DNA of 59,373 bases. Source: JBCCLJ01 sp039026915 (GTDB taxonomy: Bacteria; Acidobacteriota; Thermoanaerobaculia; Multivoradales; Multivoraceae). The stretch covers positions 1 through 59,373 of the forward strand of contig JBCCLJ010000014.1 of assembly GCA_039026915.1 (NCBI GenBank), written 5' to 3'. The translations under genes were made by a program, and so were the position numbers. Below, piece after piece: positions 16,210 through 24,705 of the stretch. Under the pieces are notes generated by a model. The model worked only from the letters and a program-made list of their open reading frames with translations. It was not told the origin of the DNA and did no database searches. Position 1 is the first letter of the stretch. The number at the start of each line of letters is the position of its first letter.

Positions 16210-16659
16210 TCAGGGGCTTTCACTGGTGGCTCCCGGCTCGACGGTCTTCCTCATGATCACGCGGTTGCGATCGTCGCAGCGACCGTACTGCACGTCGTCC
16301 ATCAGGGATTCCATGATGAACATGCCACGTCCGCCTTCCTCCAGGAGCCCGTCCGAGCTCTTGGCTCTGGCTTGGGCCTCACGCACCCTGGTCGTGTCGA
16401 GCGGCACGCCGAAGTCCTCGACGATGAAGGTGAGCTCTCGTGCTTCGAGAGTCATGGTGAGGCGAACCTGATGACCCCTCTCCTCGCCGTAGCCGTGACG
16501 AATGGAATTGGTCACGCATTCGACGAGGCACAGCTCGATGTTGTAGGCCCCCATCTCGTCCATCCCGATGACCTTGCACAGCTCTCGTGCGACGCCTCCG
16601 ACCATCGGCAGGCAGTCGAGGTCACTGTCGAAGGTCATCTCGATGCGCGTCTCATTCAT
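16210..16659 (-). CDS. RsbW/SpoIIAB-like serine kinase (anti-sigma type ATPase)
   Basis: This 149-residue HATPase domain protein has the N box ECVTNSIRHGY, the G1 box EDFGVP and GGRGMFIM near the C-terminus, as in RsbW and SpoIIAB. Those proteins bind a target (often a sigma factor) and phosphorylate a STAS-domain antagonist. The start is the ATG at 16659, giving a family-length protein; it overlaps the phosphatase gene by eight nt, so translation is coupled. With a STAS protein and a PP2C phosphatase in the same operon, this is a full partner-switching set. Whether it controls a distant sigma factor or another target cannot be told here. Confidence 0.9.
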   Translation of the reverse strand: MNETRIEMTFDSDLDCLPMVGGVARELCKVIGMDEMGAYNIELCLVECVTNSIRHGYGEERGHQVRLTMTLEARELTFIVEDFGVPLDTTRVREAQARAKSSDGLLEEGGRGMFIMESLMDDVQYGRCDDRNRVIMRKTVEPGATSESP

Positions 16660-17887
16660 TTCCTGTCTCTCTTTCGAGAATGACGATGGAGATGTCGTCC
16701 TGAGGTGGTTGGTCTTGGCGATGCGCTCGCAGCTCTTCGAGCAGGATCGGCGCGACCTCTGCGGTCGGAGTCCTGGCATGGCGAGCAAGAAACTCGTAGA
16801 AGCGCTCCTCGCCGTAGAAGGAGCCGTCCGGAGCCTGGTTCTCCGTGACGCCGTCGGTGTACGCGACGAGGCGATCGCCGGGCTGCATCTGCAGTACCGC
16901 GTCGTCGAAGGGAATCATGCCGCCGATACCGATGACGGATCCCCCCTCCTCGTGCGTCGAGACCACCTGTCCGTCGCGAACCAGCACCGCGGCAGGATGA
17001 GCTGCGCTGCTGTAGCCGACCTGCCAGCTCGCAAGGTCCACGACGCAGTAGAACATGGTGACGTGCTTCTCGAGCTCGCGCGCGGAGTAGCTCGAGTCGA
17101 GGTTCTCGAGAACTTCGGCCGGCTGACGAGGCACTCCGTCCGCATCCGCCAACGCGCGATCGTCGGTCAACGCCCGATCGACCGTCATGGTGATGAGCGA
17201 CGAGGGGACCCCGTGGCCGCTGACGTCACCGAGGTAGATCGCTACCTGCTTGCCCGCGAGTGGCACGATGTTGACGAAGTCACCACCAAGGCTGGCGCAA
17301 GGCTCGATGCACCACTCGACGCTGAGACCCTTCTCCGAGTAGCTGGGAGCCGGCAACAGAGACCGCTGAATGATCGCGGCGTCCGCGAGCTCTGCGTCGA
17401 GCTCTTCTTTCTGTCGTCGAAGCACCTCGTTGGCCGCTGCCAGTGAAAGGTTCAAGCGGCGCAGCTCCAAATGGGTGCGAACGCGCGCCTTGACCTCGCT
17501 CTTGTCGAAGGGCTTGGTGACGTAGTCGGCGGCGCCCAGGTCGAGTCCCTTGACCTTCTGCTCGGTCTGCGTCAGCGCACTGAGGAAGATCACGGGAAGG
17601 TCCTTGGTCGCCGGATTCGACTTGATCCTCTCGCAGACTTCGAAGCCGTCGATACCGGGCATCATGATGTCCAGCAGCACGAGATCCGGATCGTCTCGTT
17701 CGAGAATCTCGAGCGCTTCCCGGCCGTCCGCTGCCTCGACGATGGCGTAACCCTCACGCTTCAGCAGGATTCGAAGGATGTCTCGATTGGCCTTGGTGTC
17801 GTCGACGACCAGGATCAAATCCTCTTCGGTCTGTCGAGTCGTCGGCAGGGCGCTTTGGCCGACGGCAGTTGCGGGTTCGAGCGACAC
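16652..17887 (-). CDS. Receiver-PP2C phosphatase (RsbU/SpoIIE type)
   Basis: This 411-residue protein has an N-terminal receiver with the phosphoacceptor Asp in VLLDIMMPG and the lysine in YVTKPFD. A coiled linker follows (about 135-175), then a PP2C/SpoIIE phosphatase domain. The metal-binding acidic residues are seen in SLGGDFVN, GDVSGHG, AYTDGVTE and QDDISIVIL. It should dephosphorylate a STAS protein when its receiver is phosphorylated. I chose the GTG at 17887: a GGAGGTGA ribosome-binding site lies 4-5 nt before it and contains the earlier in-frame GTG at 17893, making that one unlikely. The hybrid kinase just upstream is the likely phosphodonor. Confidence 0.94.
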   Translation of the reverse strand: MSLEPATAVGQSALPTTRQTEEDLILVVDDTKANRDILRILLKREGYAIVEAADGREALEILERDDPDLVLLDIMMPGIDGFEVCERIKSNPATKDLPVIFLSALTQTEQKVKGLDLGAADYVTKPFDKSEVKARVRTHLELRRLNLSLAAANEVLRRQKEELDAELADAAIIQRSLLPAPSYSEKGLSVEWCIEPCASLGGDFVNIVPLAGKQVAIYLGDVSGHGVPSSLITMTVDRALTDDRALADADGVPRQPAEVLENLDSSYSARELEKHVTMFYCVVDLASWQVGYSSAAHPAAVLVRDGQVVSTHEEGGSVIGIGGMIPFDDAVLQMQPGDRLVAYTDGVTENQAPDGSFYGEERFYEFLARHARTPTAEVAPILLEELRAHRQDQPPQDDISIVILERETGNE

Positions 17888-17897
17888 GGTCACCTCC

Positions 17898-19799
17898 CTA
17901 GGAAGTCACGGCGGACGCAGCCTCCATCGGCTCGTCCAGAGTTCTGCGAATCACAGAGGCCATCTCGTTCGGAGAGAAGGGCTTGCGAATCAACGTGTGA
18001 GAGCTCAAGTCGAGCGGGTTCCCCTCCAACTTGGGATCCGGATAGCCCGACATGAAGACGATTCGCGTCTCAGGCGACGCCTGGAGGACGCGCTCAGCGA
18101 GCTCCGGCCCGCTCATGCGCGGCATGACGACATCGGTCAGCAGGAGATCGACATCACCGTGGATCCTCAACAGACGGAGTGCCTGGTGGGCGTCGAGCGC
18201 GGCCATGACCTTGAATCCGCGAGCCGCGAGAGCCGACTCGAGGAGTGTGCGCAGGCCCAGCTCGTCCTCGACCAGGAGTACCGTCTCGTCGCCGCGGGCG
18301 TCGATGATCTCGGAAGGACCTTCGGATGGACTCATCGGTGCGTCTCGCCCCGAGGCGGCGGGCAGGACGATCTCGAAGGTCGCGCCCTCGCCCGGCTCGC
18401 TCTTGACGAAGATGTGCCCCTGATACTGCTCGACGATGCCGTAGACCACGGAGAGCCCCAGACCGGTGCCCTCGCCCACGTCTTTCGTCGTGAAGAAGGG
18501 ATCGAAGACCCTCGCCTTGGTGGCCGAGTCCATGCCGTGGCCCTCGTCCGAAACGCGGAGAATCACCGTGTTTCGCCGGCCGGGCCGCGTCTGCACGGTG
18601 ATTGTGCCGCCTCCGGCCATGGCGCCTCGTGCGTTGACCAGAAGATTCAGGACCACCTGCTCCAGCTGCCCTTTGTCGATGCGCACGCTCTTCAAACGTG
18701 GGTCGAGCGAGACGTCGATCTCGACGCGTTCGCCGACCAGCGGACGCGCCAGGCTCGTCATTTCGGAGATGATCGTGTTGAGATCGAGCTTCACCACCTC
18801 GGTCGGTTGCTGGCGCGTAAAGGCGAGAAGCTTGTCCACCAGAGCGGCGCCGCGATTGGCGGCACGCTTGATCTCGTTCAAGTGCCCCTTGGCAGAGCGC
18901 GGCACCTCATCGATCGCCATCTCGTTGTTGCCGACGATCACGGTCAGGAGATTGTTGAGGTCGTGAGCGAGTCCGCCCGCGAGTCGCCCCAGCGCATCCA
19001 TCTTCTGCGCTTGACGCAGCTGCATCTCCAAGTTCCTCTGCTCGGTGATGTCGCGAATGGCTCCCTGCACCTGGATCAGCCGATCGCTCTCGTCGAAACG
19101 GCCGATGATCGAAGCGCTGGCGTAGACGGTGCCTCTCTCCGAAGTGATTTCCAGCTCCGTCGCCAGTCGATCCGTCTCACGCGACGCCAGATCTTCGACC
19201 ATGCCCGCCCAGACGCGCGCTCCGAGGACGGTGGTCATCGGCCGGGGTCCCACTTGTTCGTGCACTCCGAACATGCGGGCGAAGGCGGGGTTGAACGCCT
19301 GGATCTCGCCGCCCGGCGTCGAAACGAAGTTGGCCGTCAGGTCGGCTTCGAAGAAGGAGCGATAGCGATCTTCGCTCTCCTGGAGCTGCATGCGTGCACG
19401 CTTGCGCTCCACGGCGTAGGAGAGAACGCGACGGAGCACCTCGGGCGTCGTGCTTCGCCGGAGGACGAGGTCGTCGGCGCCGGCGGCGAGCACCGCGGCC
19501 GCGACGCTCGAAAGGGCGGCCTCCGAGACGACGACCGTCGGCACACCTCTCTCGATCGAGCCGAGCTCCTCGAGCGTCTGCAGAGCGTCGGCCCCGTCGG
19601 CACCGAGGAGCACCGCCGCGTAGCCACCGAACTCCAGACGCTCACGGCCCACTTGAACGCTCTCGACCGCTTCGACCTCGATCGCGAATCGTTGCACTCG
19701 AAGGAGTGAGTCGCGCAGTCGTTCGCGCTCCTCCGCGTCCGGCTCCACCAGGAGGACGGGGAGGCGGGTTCGCTCTTGTTGAGGTTCTTGGCCGTTCAT
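17898..19799 (-). CDS. Hybrid sensor histidine kinase with PAS and two receiver domains
   Basis: This soluble 633-residue protein has four modules. Residues 10-125 form a receiver-like domain whose phosphoacceptor position reads VLLGADG, so the Asp appears lost. A PAS domain follows (about 140-265). The HisKA region has the phosphoacceptor in LAGGLAHDLNNLL, and the ATPase domain shows NLLVNARGAM, DEGHGMD and GTGLGLSVVYGI. A C-terminal receiver has an intact Asp in LLLTDVVMP. The LNN-type H box and architecture match NtrB-like hybrid kinases. It heads the partner-switching operon and is divergent from a LuxR-type regulator 273 nt away; either REC-PP2C or that regulator could be its partner. 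Confidence 0.93.
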   Translation of the reverse strand: MNGQEPQQERTRLPVLLVEPDAEERERLRDSLLRVQRFAIEVEAVESVQVGRERLEFGGYAAVLLGADGADALQTLEELGSIERGVPTVVVSEAALSSVAAAVLAAGADDLVLRRSTTPEVLRRVLSYAVERKRARMQLQESEDRYRSFFEADLTANFVSTPGGEIQAFNPAFARMFGVHEQVGPRPMTTVLGARVWAGMVEDLASRETDRLATELEITSERGTVYASASIIGRFDESDRLIQVQGAIRDITEQRNLEMQLRQAQKMDALGRLAGGLAHDLNNLLTVIVGNNEMAIDEVPRSAKGHLNEIKRAANRGAALVDKLLAFTRQQPTEVVKLDLNTIISEMTSLARPLVGERVEIDVSLDPRLKSVRIDKGQLEQVVLNLLVNARGAMAGGGTITVQTRPGRRNTVILRVSDEGHGMDSATKARVFDPFFTTKDVGEGTGLGLSVVYGIVEQYQGHIFVKSEPGEGATFEIVLPAASGRDAPMSPSEGPSEIIDARGDETVLLVEDELGLRTLLESALAARGFKVMAALDAHQALRLLRIHGDVDLLLTDVVMPRMSGPELAERVLQASPETRIVFMSGYPDPKLEGNPLDLSSHTLIRKPFSPNEMASVIRRTLDEPMEAASAVTS

Positions 19800-19862
19800 C
19801 GCACGAGCTCCGCCGGAAGGCAGTCAGCGAGAACGAAACTAGCGACGACTCCGGCAGTGCGC

Positions 19863-19885
19863 TGCAGGACAAACATCACCCTGCA
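19863..19885. promoter_or_regulatory. TGCAGG dyad in the kinase/regulator intergenic region
   Basis: TGCAGG at 19863-19868 and CCTGCA at 19880-19885 form an inverted repeat with an 11-nt spacer, between the divergent hybrid kinase and LuxR-type regulator genes. It could bind a dimeric regulator, but short GC dyads are common here. Confidence 0.2.
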
Positions 19886-19954
19886 CTGTCCTCGAGTCCG
19901 ATCGCCCTGTAGGACGATGCTCACCCCGCGGCGCACCAGCGAACCAACTTTTCA

Positions 19955-19982
19955 TTGAAATTCTAGTTTTAATAGTTATACT
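19955..19982 (+). promoter_or_regulatory. Sigma-70-type promoter of the LuxR-family regulator
   Basis: TTGAAA at 19955-19960, a 16-nt spacer and TATACT at 19977-19982 make a good vegetative promoter in an AT-rich island. Transcription would start near 19989, giving a leader of about 84 nt before the ATG at 20073. Confidence 0.65.
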
Positions 19983-20072
19983 CTTCTTTCTGGAGAGCGC
20001 GCGTCAGACCCCGCTGTCAGCGTGTCGTCCTCTTTCACCTCCCGACTCATCCGCCCAAAGGAGCACCGAGCC

Positions 20073-20708
20073 ATGATTCGCCTCTTGCTTGCAGACGACC
20101 ACGATCTCTTTCGCGACGGCCTGAAGCGAGTTCTCGAGGAACAGCACTCGATGGTCATCGTCGGCGAAGCGTCCGACAGCCGCGCACTTCTGGACGAGGT
20201 GCGCCGCGCGAAGCCGGACGTCGTTCTGCTCGACCTTTCCATGCCGGGCCGCGGCGGGCTCGAGAACACCCAGGAGATCAAGCGCTTCGATCCCAGGATC
20301 AAGGTGCTCATCCTCACCGCGCACCCGGAAGATCAGTACGCTGTTCGCTGCCTCAAGAGCGGCGCTGACGGCTACATTACGAAGGGCAGCAGCTCCGAAG
20401 CTCTGGCGAACGCCATCTACCGGGTCGCTTCGCAGCGCAAGTACATCAGCCCGGCGCTCGCCGAGCAGCTCGCCTTCAGCCTCAGCGACGACGACTTCGA
20501 GGCACCGCACTCGAAGCTCTCCGATCGCGAGTATCAGGTGCTGTCGATGATCGGCGGCGGTCAGAGCACCAGCCAGATCGCCAACGAGCTCAGCTTGAGC
20601 GTGAAGACGATCAGCACGTACCGCTCGCGCATCCTCGAGAAGCTCCGGCTCGACAACACCGCTCAGCTGATTCGTTACGCGCTCGAGAACGAGCTCGCGA
20701 ACAGCTGA
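20073..20708 (+). CDS. NarL/LuxR-family response regulator
   Basis: This 211-residue regulator has a receiver domain (LLLADDHDLFRDG, phosphoacceptor Asp in VVLLDLSMPG, lysine in YITKGSS). A C-terminal LuxR-type HTH follows (LSDREYQVLSMIGGGQSTSQIANELSLS, recognised by the Q-S-T-x-x-I-A and VKTISTYRSRI pattern). The ATG at 20073 is preceded by AAAGGAG, which decides the start. It is monocistronic, with its own promoter, and divergent from the hybrid histidine kinase, a common arrangement for a cognate pair. It sits between the signalling operon and the trehalose operon, so it could control either; this is inference. Confidence 0.94.
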   Translation: MIRLLLADDHDLFRDGLKRVLEEQHSMVIVGEASDSRALLDEVRRAKPDVVLLDLSMPGRGGLENTQEIKRFDPRIKVLILTAHPEDQYAVRCLKSGADGYITKGSSSEALANAIYRVASQRKYISPALAEQLAFSLSDDDFEAPHSKLSDREYQVLSMIGGGQSTSQIANELSLSVKTISTYRSRILEKLRLDNTAQLIRYALENELANS

Positions 20709-20743
20709 CCGGCGAGTCTCCGAAGAAGCGACGATCGCCGGCG

Positions 20744-20764
20744 CGGAGCCTGGCAGAGGCTCCG
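20744..20764. terminator. Hairpin between convergent regulator and DUF4301 genes
   Basis: CGGAGCCT at 20744-20751 pairs perfectly with AGGCTCCG at 20757-20764 around GGCAG. It is centred in the 156-nt convergent gap and could serve both genes as a bidirectional terminator, although no T-tract follows on either strand. Confidence 0.4.
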
Positions 20765-20864
20765 ATGCCGGCACCACGTCGACTCGCACCCAGGCGAGGC
20801 GCACAGCGGCGCAGCAACACGCTGGCGCGCCCACGTCGCAGCGAGCCCGAGGGAGAGGCGCCGA

Positions 20865-22346
20865 TCAGACGGCGGCGCGGCTCGCGACGGCCGGCTGATG
20901 CAGCGGCCCGAGGAGGTCGAGCACTGTCTTGACCGGCGCGAACAGGTCCCCAGGGATCTCGACGAAGACCGTGTTCCAGCCGGCCATCGAACCGTTCCAC
21001 AGTCCAGGCCACTCGAGACCCCTCAGGGTACGACCGTCGACCGACTTCTCAGTGACGAAGGCCGCGTCGAGATCGACGAACTCCTCCAGATCGTAACTTT
21101 CGCCGCGGCGGTTCTTCATCGAGCAGACCATGTCCACCGGGTTGAAGTGGGTACCACGCTGGAAGATCTCCTGCTGTTCGAGAGCCGAGCTCACTTGCGC
21201 GCTCTCGACGATCTGCTTGCTGATCGACCCGTCGGCGCTCGGAACCCAGAAGGGTCGGCCACCCGCTTGCCCCTCGTTGGCCACCACGCCACAGACGCGC
21301 AGCGGTCGATCGAGCCTGTGAGCGAGCCACTGGGCACTCAGGTCGTCGCCCGCAAACATCGAGCGGATTCCCAGCTGACGCTGCACGAAAACGGCGGCCT
21401 CGCGCGCGACATCCGTGCTGTCGTTGCCCTCGAGGCCGTTGAGCAGATCCGTGATGCGCGAACGCAGCCAGACCAGGTAACCGCCGAGCACGCGGCGCCA
21501 GGAGGCGGTGATCTCATGCCGGCTTTCCGCCTGCACGTTGTCGATGTTCTTGATGAAGACGACGTCGGCGTCGACTCGCTGCAGGTTCTGCAGGAGCGAA
21601 CCGTGTCCTCCCGGTCGCAGCAGCGGTGCCCCCGACGAGTCACGAATCAGATCGCCCGAGACATCGAGGCACACCGTGTCGGTCCTTGGCTCCTGAGTCG
21701 AGAAGGAGACGTCATAGCGACAGCGGTTCCTGGCTTCGAGCTCGTCGCGCGCCGCGGACAGCGCGCTCTCGAACCGGGCTTGATGGGGAGCCGAGACGGT
21801 GAAGTGGAGGCGGCTGGTGCCGCTCTCCTTGAGGTAGTGGACCGCCTCGGCGAGGTGCTCGGCGAACGCCGTTCGCGCGCCCGCTCCGTAGCGATGAAAG
21901 GGCAGGAGACCTTTGGGGAGACCCGCGAGATCGAGAGCCTCCCGACTCAGCAACTCGGCGACGAGTCGCGAGACGTCCTGGCGAGCTCCTTCACTCAGTG
22001 CGAAGGGCAGGTGCGCCGCCTGCTCCGCGATCCGATCGACGGCAGCGGAGACCGACGGCTCTCGCGAGCCTTCACGCCACGCGAGCAGGTCTCGGAACAT
22101 GCGCGTCGCTGCTCCCGAGGCGGGAACGAAGGCCGCGCGCGAGAACTCGCTGCTTTCGAAGACCCGCGTCAGGAAGGCCTGCTTCTCGGTCTCGAGAATC
22201 TCGATGCCGTCTCCTGCCCGACAGGGGCGGGCAAGACGCAGACTCGAGCGATCCGCCCTGAGCAAAGAGAGCTGTCGCTCGATGTCGTCGGCCGCCAGTC
22301 CCCGAGACTGGAAGTACTCGTAGTCGCTACTTGTCAGATCAGCCAC
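20865..22346 (-). CDS. DUF4301 protein, nucleotidyltransferase-like
   Basis: This 493-residue protein matches DUF4301. Residues 70-85 (FVPASGAATRMF) look like the nucleotide-binding G-x-G-T-R-M loop of sugar-nucleotide pyrophosphorylases. LRPGGHGSLLQNL and VFIKNIDNVQ resemble the uridine-binding and substrate-proximal NxDN regions of UDP-sugar pyrophosphorylases. It also has FWVPSADGSISKQIVESAQV and HFNPVDMVCSMKN. The start is GTG with GGGAG eight nt upstream. It is the distal gene of the otsB-otsA-STAS-GH15 operon, so it may make the NDP-glucose that OtsA consumes. No biochemical role is established for the family as far as I know; function is inferred from motif and context. Confidence 0.8.
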   Translation of the reverse strand: MADLTSSDYEYFQSRGLAADDIERQLSLLRADRSSLRLARPCRAGDGIEILETEKQAFLTRVFESSEFSRAAFVPASGAATRMFRDLLAWREGSREPSVSAAVDRIAEQAAHLPFALSEGARQDVSRLVAELLSREALDLAGLPKGLLPFHRYGAGARTAFAEHLAEAVHYLKESGTSRLHFTVSAPHQARFESALSAARDELEARNRCRYDVSFSTQEPRTDTVCLDVSGDLIRDSSGAPLLRPGGHGSLLQNLQRVDADVVFIKNIDNVQAESRHEITASWRRVLGGYLVWLRSRITDLLNGLEGNDSTDVAREAAVFVQRQLGIRSMFAGDDLSAQWLAHRLDRPLRVCGVVANEGQAGGRPFWVPSADGSISKQIVESAQVSSALEQQEIFQRGTHFNPVDMVCSMKNRRGESYDLEEFVDLDAAFVTEKSVDGRTLRGLEWPGLWNGSMAGWNTVFVEIPGDLFAPVKTVLDLLGPLHQPAVASRAAV

Positions 22347-22406
22347 GCTGGGCTCTCCCTTGGATCGGCCGTGGGTCCGATCGGTTCGGCGAGGACTCAG
22401 CGCCCC

Positions 22407-24257
22407 TCAGGACGCTCGTCCCCCGCCGGTTTTCCGCTGCCATTCCAGTGTCAGTGCTGCATTGATCAAGCCGATATGGCTGAACGCCTGCGGGTAGTTG
22501 CCGAGAGCAGTCCCCTTGTCGGGACAGGTCTCCTCGGCCAACAGGCCGCAGCTGCCACAGGCCTCCAGCACCTTGAGGAAGTGATCGTGCGCCTCTTCCA
22601 GGCGCCCGCTGAGAGCGAGACTCTCGATCAGCCAGAAGGTGCAGATGTTGAACGCGCCCTCTTCTCCCGACAGACCGTCGTCGCTGCGGTAGCGAAAGAC
22701 GTGTCCGTTCTTCGTCACCTGCTCGATCGTCTTGTCGATCGTGCGCTGAACCCTGTCGTCCTCGGGCGGTAGGAAACAGGCTCTCGGGATCAGCAGGTTG
22801 GCAGCGTCGACCGCTTCCGACTCGGCGCTCTGCATGAAGTAGCCCTCCGTCGGATGCACGCAGGACTCCAACAGATACTCCGTGATCTCGGCGCGGCAAG
22901 ACTTCCACCGCGGAACGTCGCCGGCGAAGCCTTCTTCCTCCGCCATGCGGATCGCGCAGTCGAGGCCAAGCCAGCACATCAGTTTCGAGTACGTGAAGTT
23001 GAAGCGTCCGCCGCGCACCTCCCAGATGCCTTCGTCGGGCAGGTGCCACTTCTCACAGATGTCGTCGGCCACGCGACGGACGTAGGCCCAGCGCTTCATG
23101 TCGGTCTTCTCACCGTAGATGCCAAAGAGGTAGATCGACTCGATGAGCTCACCGAAGACGTCGAGCTGCAGCTGCGAGGTCGCCGCGTTGCCGATGCGAA
23201 CCGGCTTCGAACCCTTGTAGCCCTCCAGGTGCGTGAGCTCCAGCTCGCGCGTCGTGTCCCAGTCCCCGATCGGGTACAGGATCTGGATCGCATCGGTCTC
23301 CACGAGGCAGCGGCTCATGAGCCAGCTGAGGAAAGCGTCGGCCTCGTCGTGAAAGCCGAGGAGAAGAAGAGCGTTGAGCGTCAGCGCCGAATCGCGAATC
23401 CAGCTGAAGCGGTAATCCCAGTTGCGCTCACCGCCGAGCTCCTCCGGCAGCGAGGTGGTCAGTGCCGCAAGGACGGCGCCCGTCGGTTGGAACGTCAACA
23501 TCTTGAGGGTCAGCGCCGAGCGCTCCACGGCCGCTCTCCAGCGCCCCTTGTAGAGGCTTCGACCGATCCAGGACTCCCAGTAGCTGCGCGTTTCGAAGAA
23601 CCGGTCTTCGACCCAGTTGCAGATCTCGGGCTCGGGCAACGGCTTGCCGTAGGAGAAGACGAGCTCGACCCGGTCGCCGTGGCTCAACACCAGACGACCC
23701 GTGTGCGTCTCCTCGTCCCACTCGATCGGAGTGCTCGAGTTGAGCCAGATCGGCTGCGACGTCGAGTAGACGCTCTCGCTCTCGAAGACGAGATCGGCGG
23801 ATTCGGTCGCGTAGTTCGGCCTCGGGTCGAACTCGATGGTCACCGGCACCTCGAGGCCCCGTTCGCACTCGAGAATGCGACACACCCGTACGACCCCCGG
23901 ATCGGGTTTGGAGCCGTCTTCGGCACCGATGACCTGGAAGTCGTAGAGCGACACACGCGACGGCTCGCCGATGAAGCTCGTCTTCAGAATGTTGGTCCTC
24001 ATCAGGTACGAGTTGTAGCTCGTCTCGTACTCCGTGGGAGCGATCCGGAAGGTGCCTCCCTTGTCCGCGTCGAGGATCCGCGCGAACAGACTGGGGGAGT
24101 CGAAGAAGGGGGCGCAGAGCCAGTCGATTCCTCCGTGGCTGCTGACGAGCGCACCGGTGTGCAGGTCACCGATCATCCCGTAGTCGTTGATCGGCTCGTA
24201 GTCGGACCGGACTCCGAGGGTCTCGTCCTCGACCAGTTTGAGTTCGGCTTTGTTCAT
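22407..24257 (-). CDS. Glycoside hydrolase family 15 (trehalase/glucoamylase-type)
   Basis: This 616-residue protein starts with the typical GH15 N-terminal beta domain (IGDLHTGALVSSHGGIDWLCAPFFDSPS). The catalytic alpha/alpha barrel follows, with RNWDYRFSWIRDSAL, and a later EEGAFNICTFWLIESLA segment that provides the general base. In mycobacteria and archaea enzymes of this type hydrolyse trehalose, while others act on malto-oligosaccharides. I chose the ATG at 24257, five nt after AAGGAG. No signal peptide is present, so it is cytosolic. It lies 40 nt after the STAS gene and in the same operon as otsB and otsA, which favours trehalose or a glucan derived from it. Confidence 0.92.
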   Translation of the reverse strand: MNKAELKLVEDETLGVRSDYEPINDYGMIGDLHTGALVSSHGGIDWLCAPFFDSPSLFARILDADKGGTFRIAPTEYETSYNSYLMRTNILKTSFIGEPSRVSLYDFQVIGAEDGSKPDPGVVRVCRILECERGLEVPVTIEFDPRPNYATESADLVFESESVYSTSQPIWLNSSTPIEWDEETHTGRLVLSHGDRVELVFSYGKPLPEPEICNWVEDRFFETRSYWESWIGRSLYKGRWRAAVERSALTLKMLTFQPTGAVLAALTTSLPEELGGERNWDYRFSWIRDSALTLNALLLLGFHDEADAFLSWLMSRCLVETDAIQILYPIGDWDTTRELELTHLEGYKGSKPVRIGNAATSQLQLDVFGELIESIYLFGIYGEKTDMKRWAYVRRVADDICEKWHLPDEGIWEVRGGRFNFTYSKLMCWLGLDCAIRMAEEEGFAGDVPRWKSCRAEITEYLLESCVHPTEGYFMQSAESEAVDAANLLIPRACFLPPEDDRVQRTIDKTIEQVTKNGHVFRYRSDDGLSGEEGAFNICTFWLIESLALSGRLEEAHDHFLKVLEACGSCGLLAEETCPDKGTALGNYPQAFSHIGLINAALTLEWQRKTGGGRAS

Positions 24258-24297
24258 CACGTCTCCTTGACCGTTCCGGCGGCTTCGTTCGCTGGCT

Positions 24298-24636
24298 TCA
24301 AGCCGTCAGTTCGGTGAGCGCCTGCTCCGAGCTGCTGAAAATGTTCAGAACGCGGTCGAGCCGCGTCAGATTGAGCAGCGACGAGACCGGCGGCTGCGGC
24401 GACGTCAGCGACAGGCTGCCGCGACGCCCCATGCGCTTGAGGGTCGAAATGATGACGTTGAGACCGCTGCTGTCGACGAACTCGACCGATTCGAGGTCGA
24501 TGACGATTTTGGCGTGCCCCTGATCGACGAAGTCGGCGAGGGCCTCGCGAAAGTCGACTGCGTTGGCCGCATCGAGACGAGGCGTCTCGAGCTTGACCAT
24601 CAAGACGTCGGCATCCATTCGTGTACTGACTTGCAT
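24298..24636 (-). CDS. STAS-domain protein inside the trehalose operon
   Basis: This 112-residue anti-sigma-factor-antagonist-type protein has VEFVDSSGL at residues 51-59, with the phosphorylatable DSSG motif intact, and the family's LTRLDRVLNIF-type C-terminal helix. The ATG is supported by AGGAG seven nt upstream. It sits between otsA (69 nt) and the GH15 gene (40 nt) on the same strand, so it is produced with the trehalose enzymes. The likely partner kinase is the RsbW-like protein encoded 8 kb away. It could feed trehalose status back to the partner switch, or be regulated by it; both are inference. Confidence 0.88.
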   Translation of the reverse strand: MQVSTRMDADVLMVKLETPRLDAANAVDFREALADFVDQGHAKIVIDLESVEFVDSSGLNVIISTLKRMGRRGSLSLTSPQPPVSSLLNLTRLDRVLNIFSSSEQALTELTA

Positions 24637-24705
24637 GACTCTTCTCCTTGTCGTTGAGCCGTTGTTTCGTTGTCGGACCGCGGGGGCCACGAGAGCTCTC
24701 TTGCG

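Noticed and set aside
17778..19709. 643-codon plus-strand frame opposite the hybrid kinase
   Set aside because: Shadow frame; the kinase on the other strand is complete and motif-rich.
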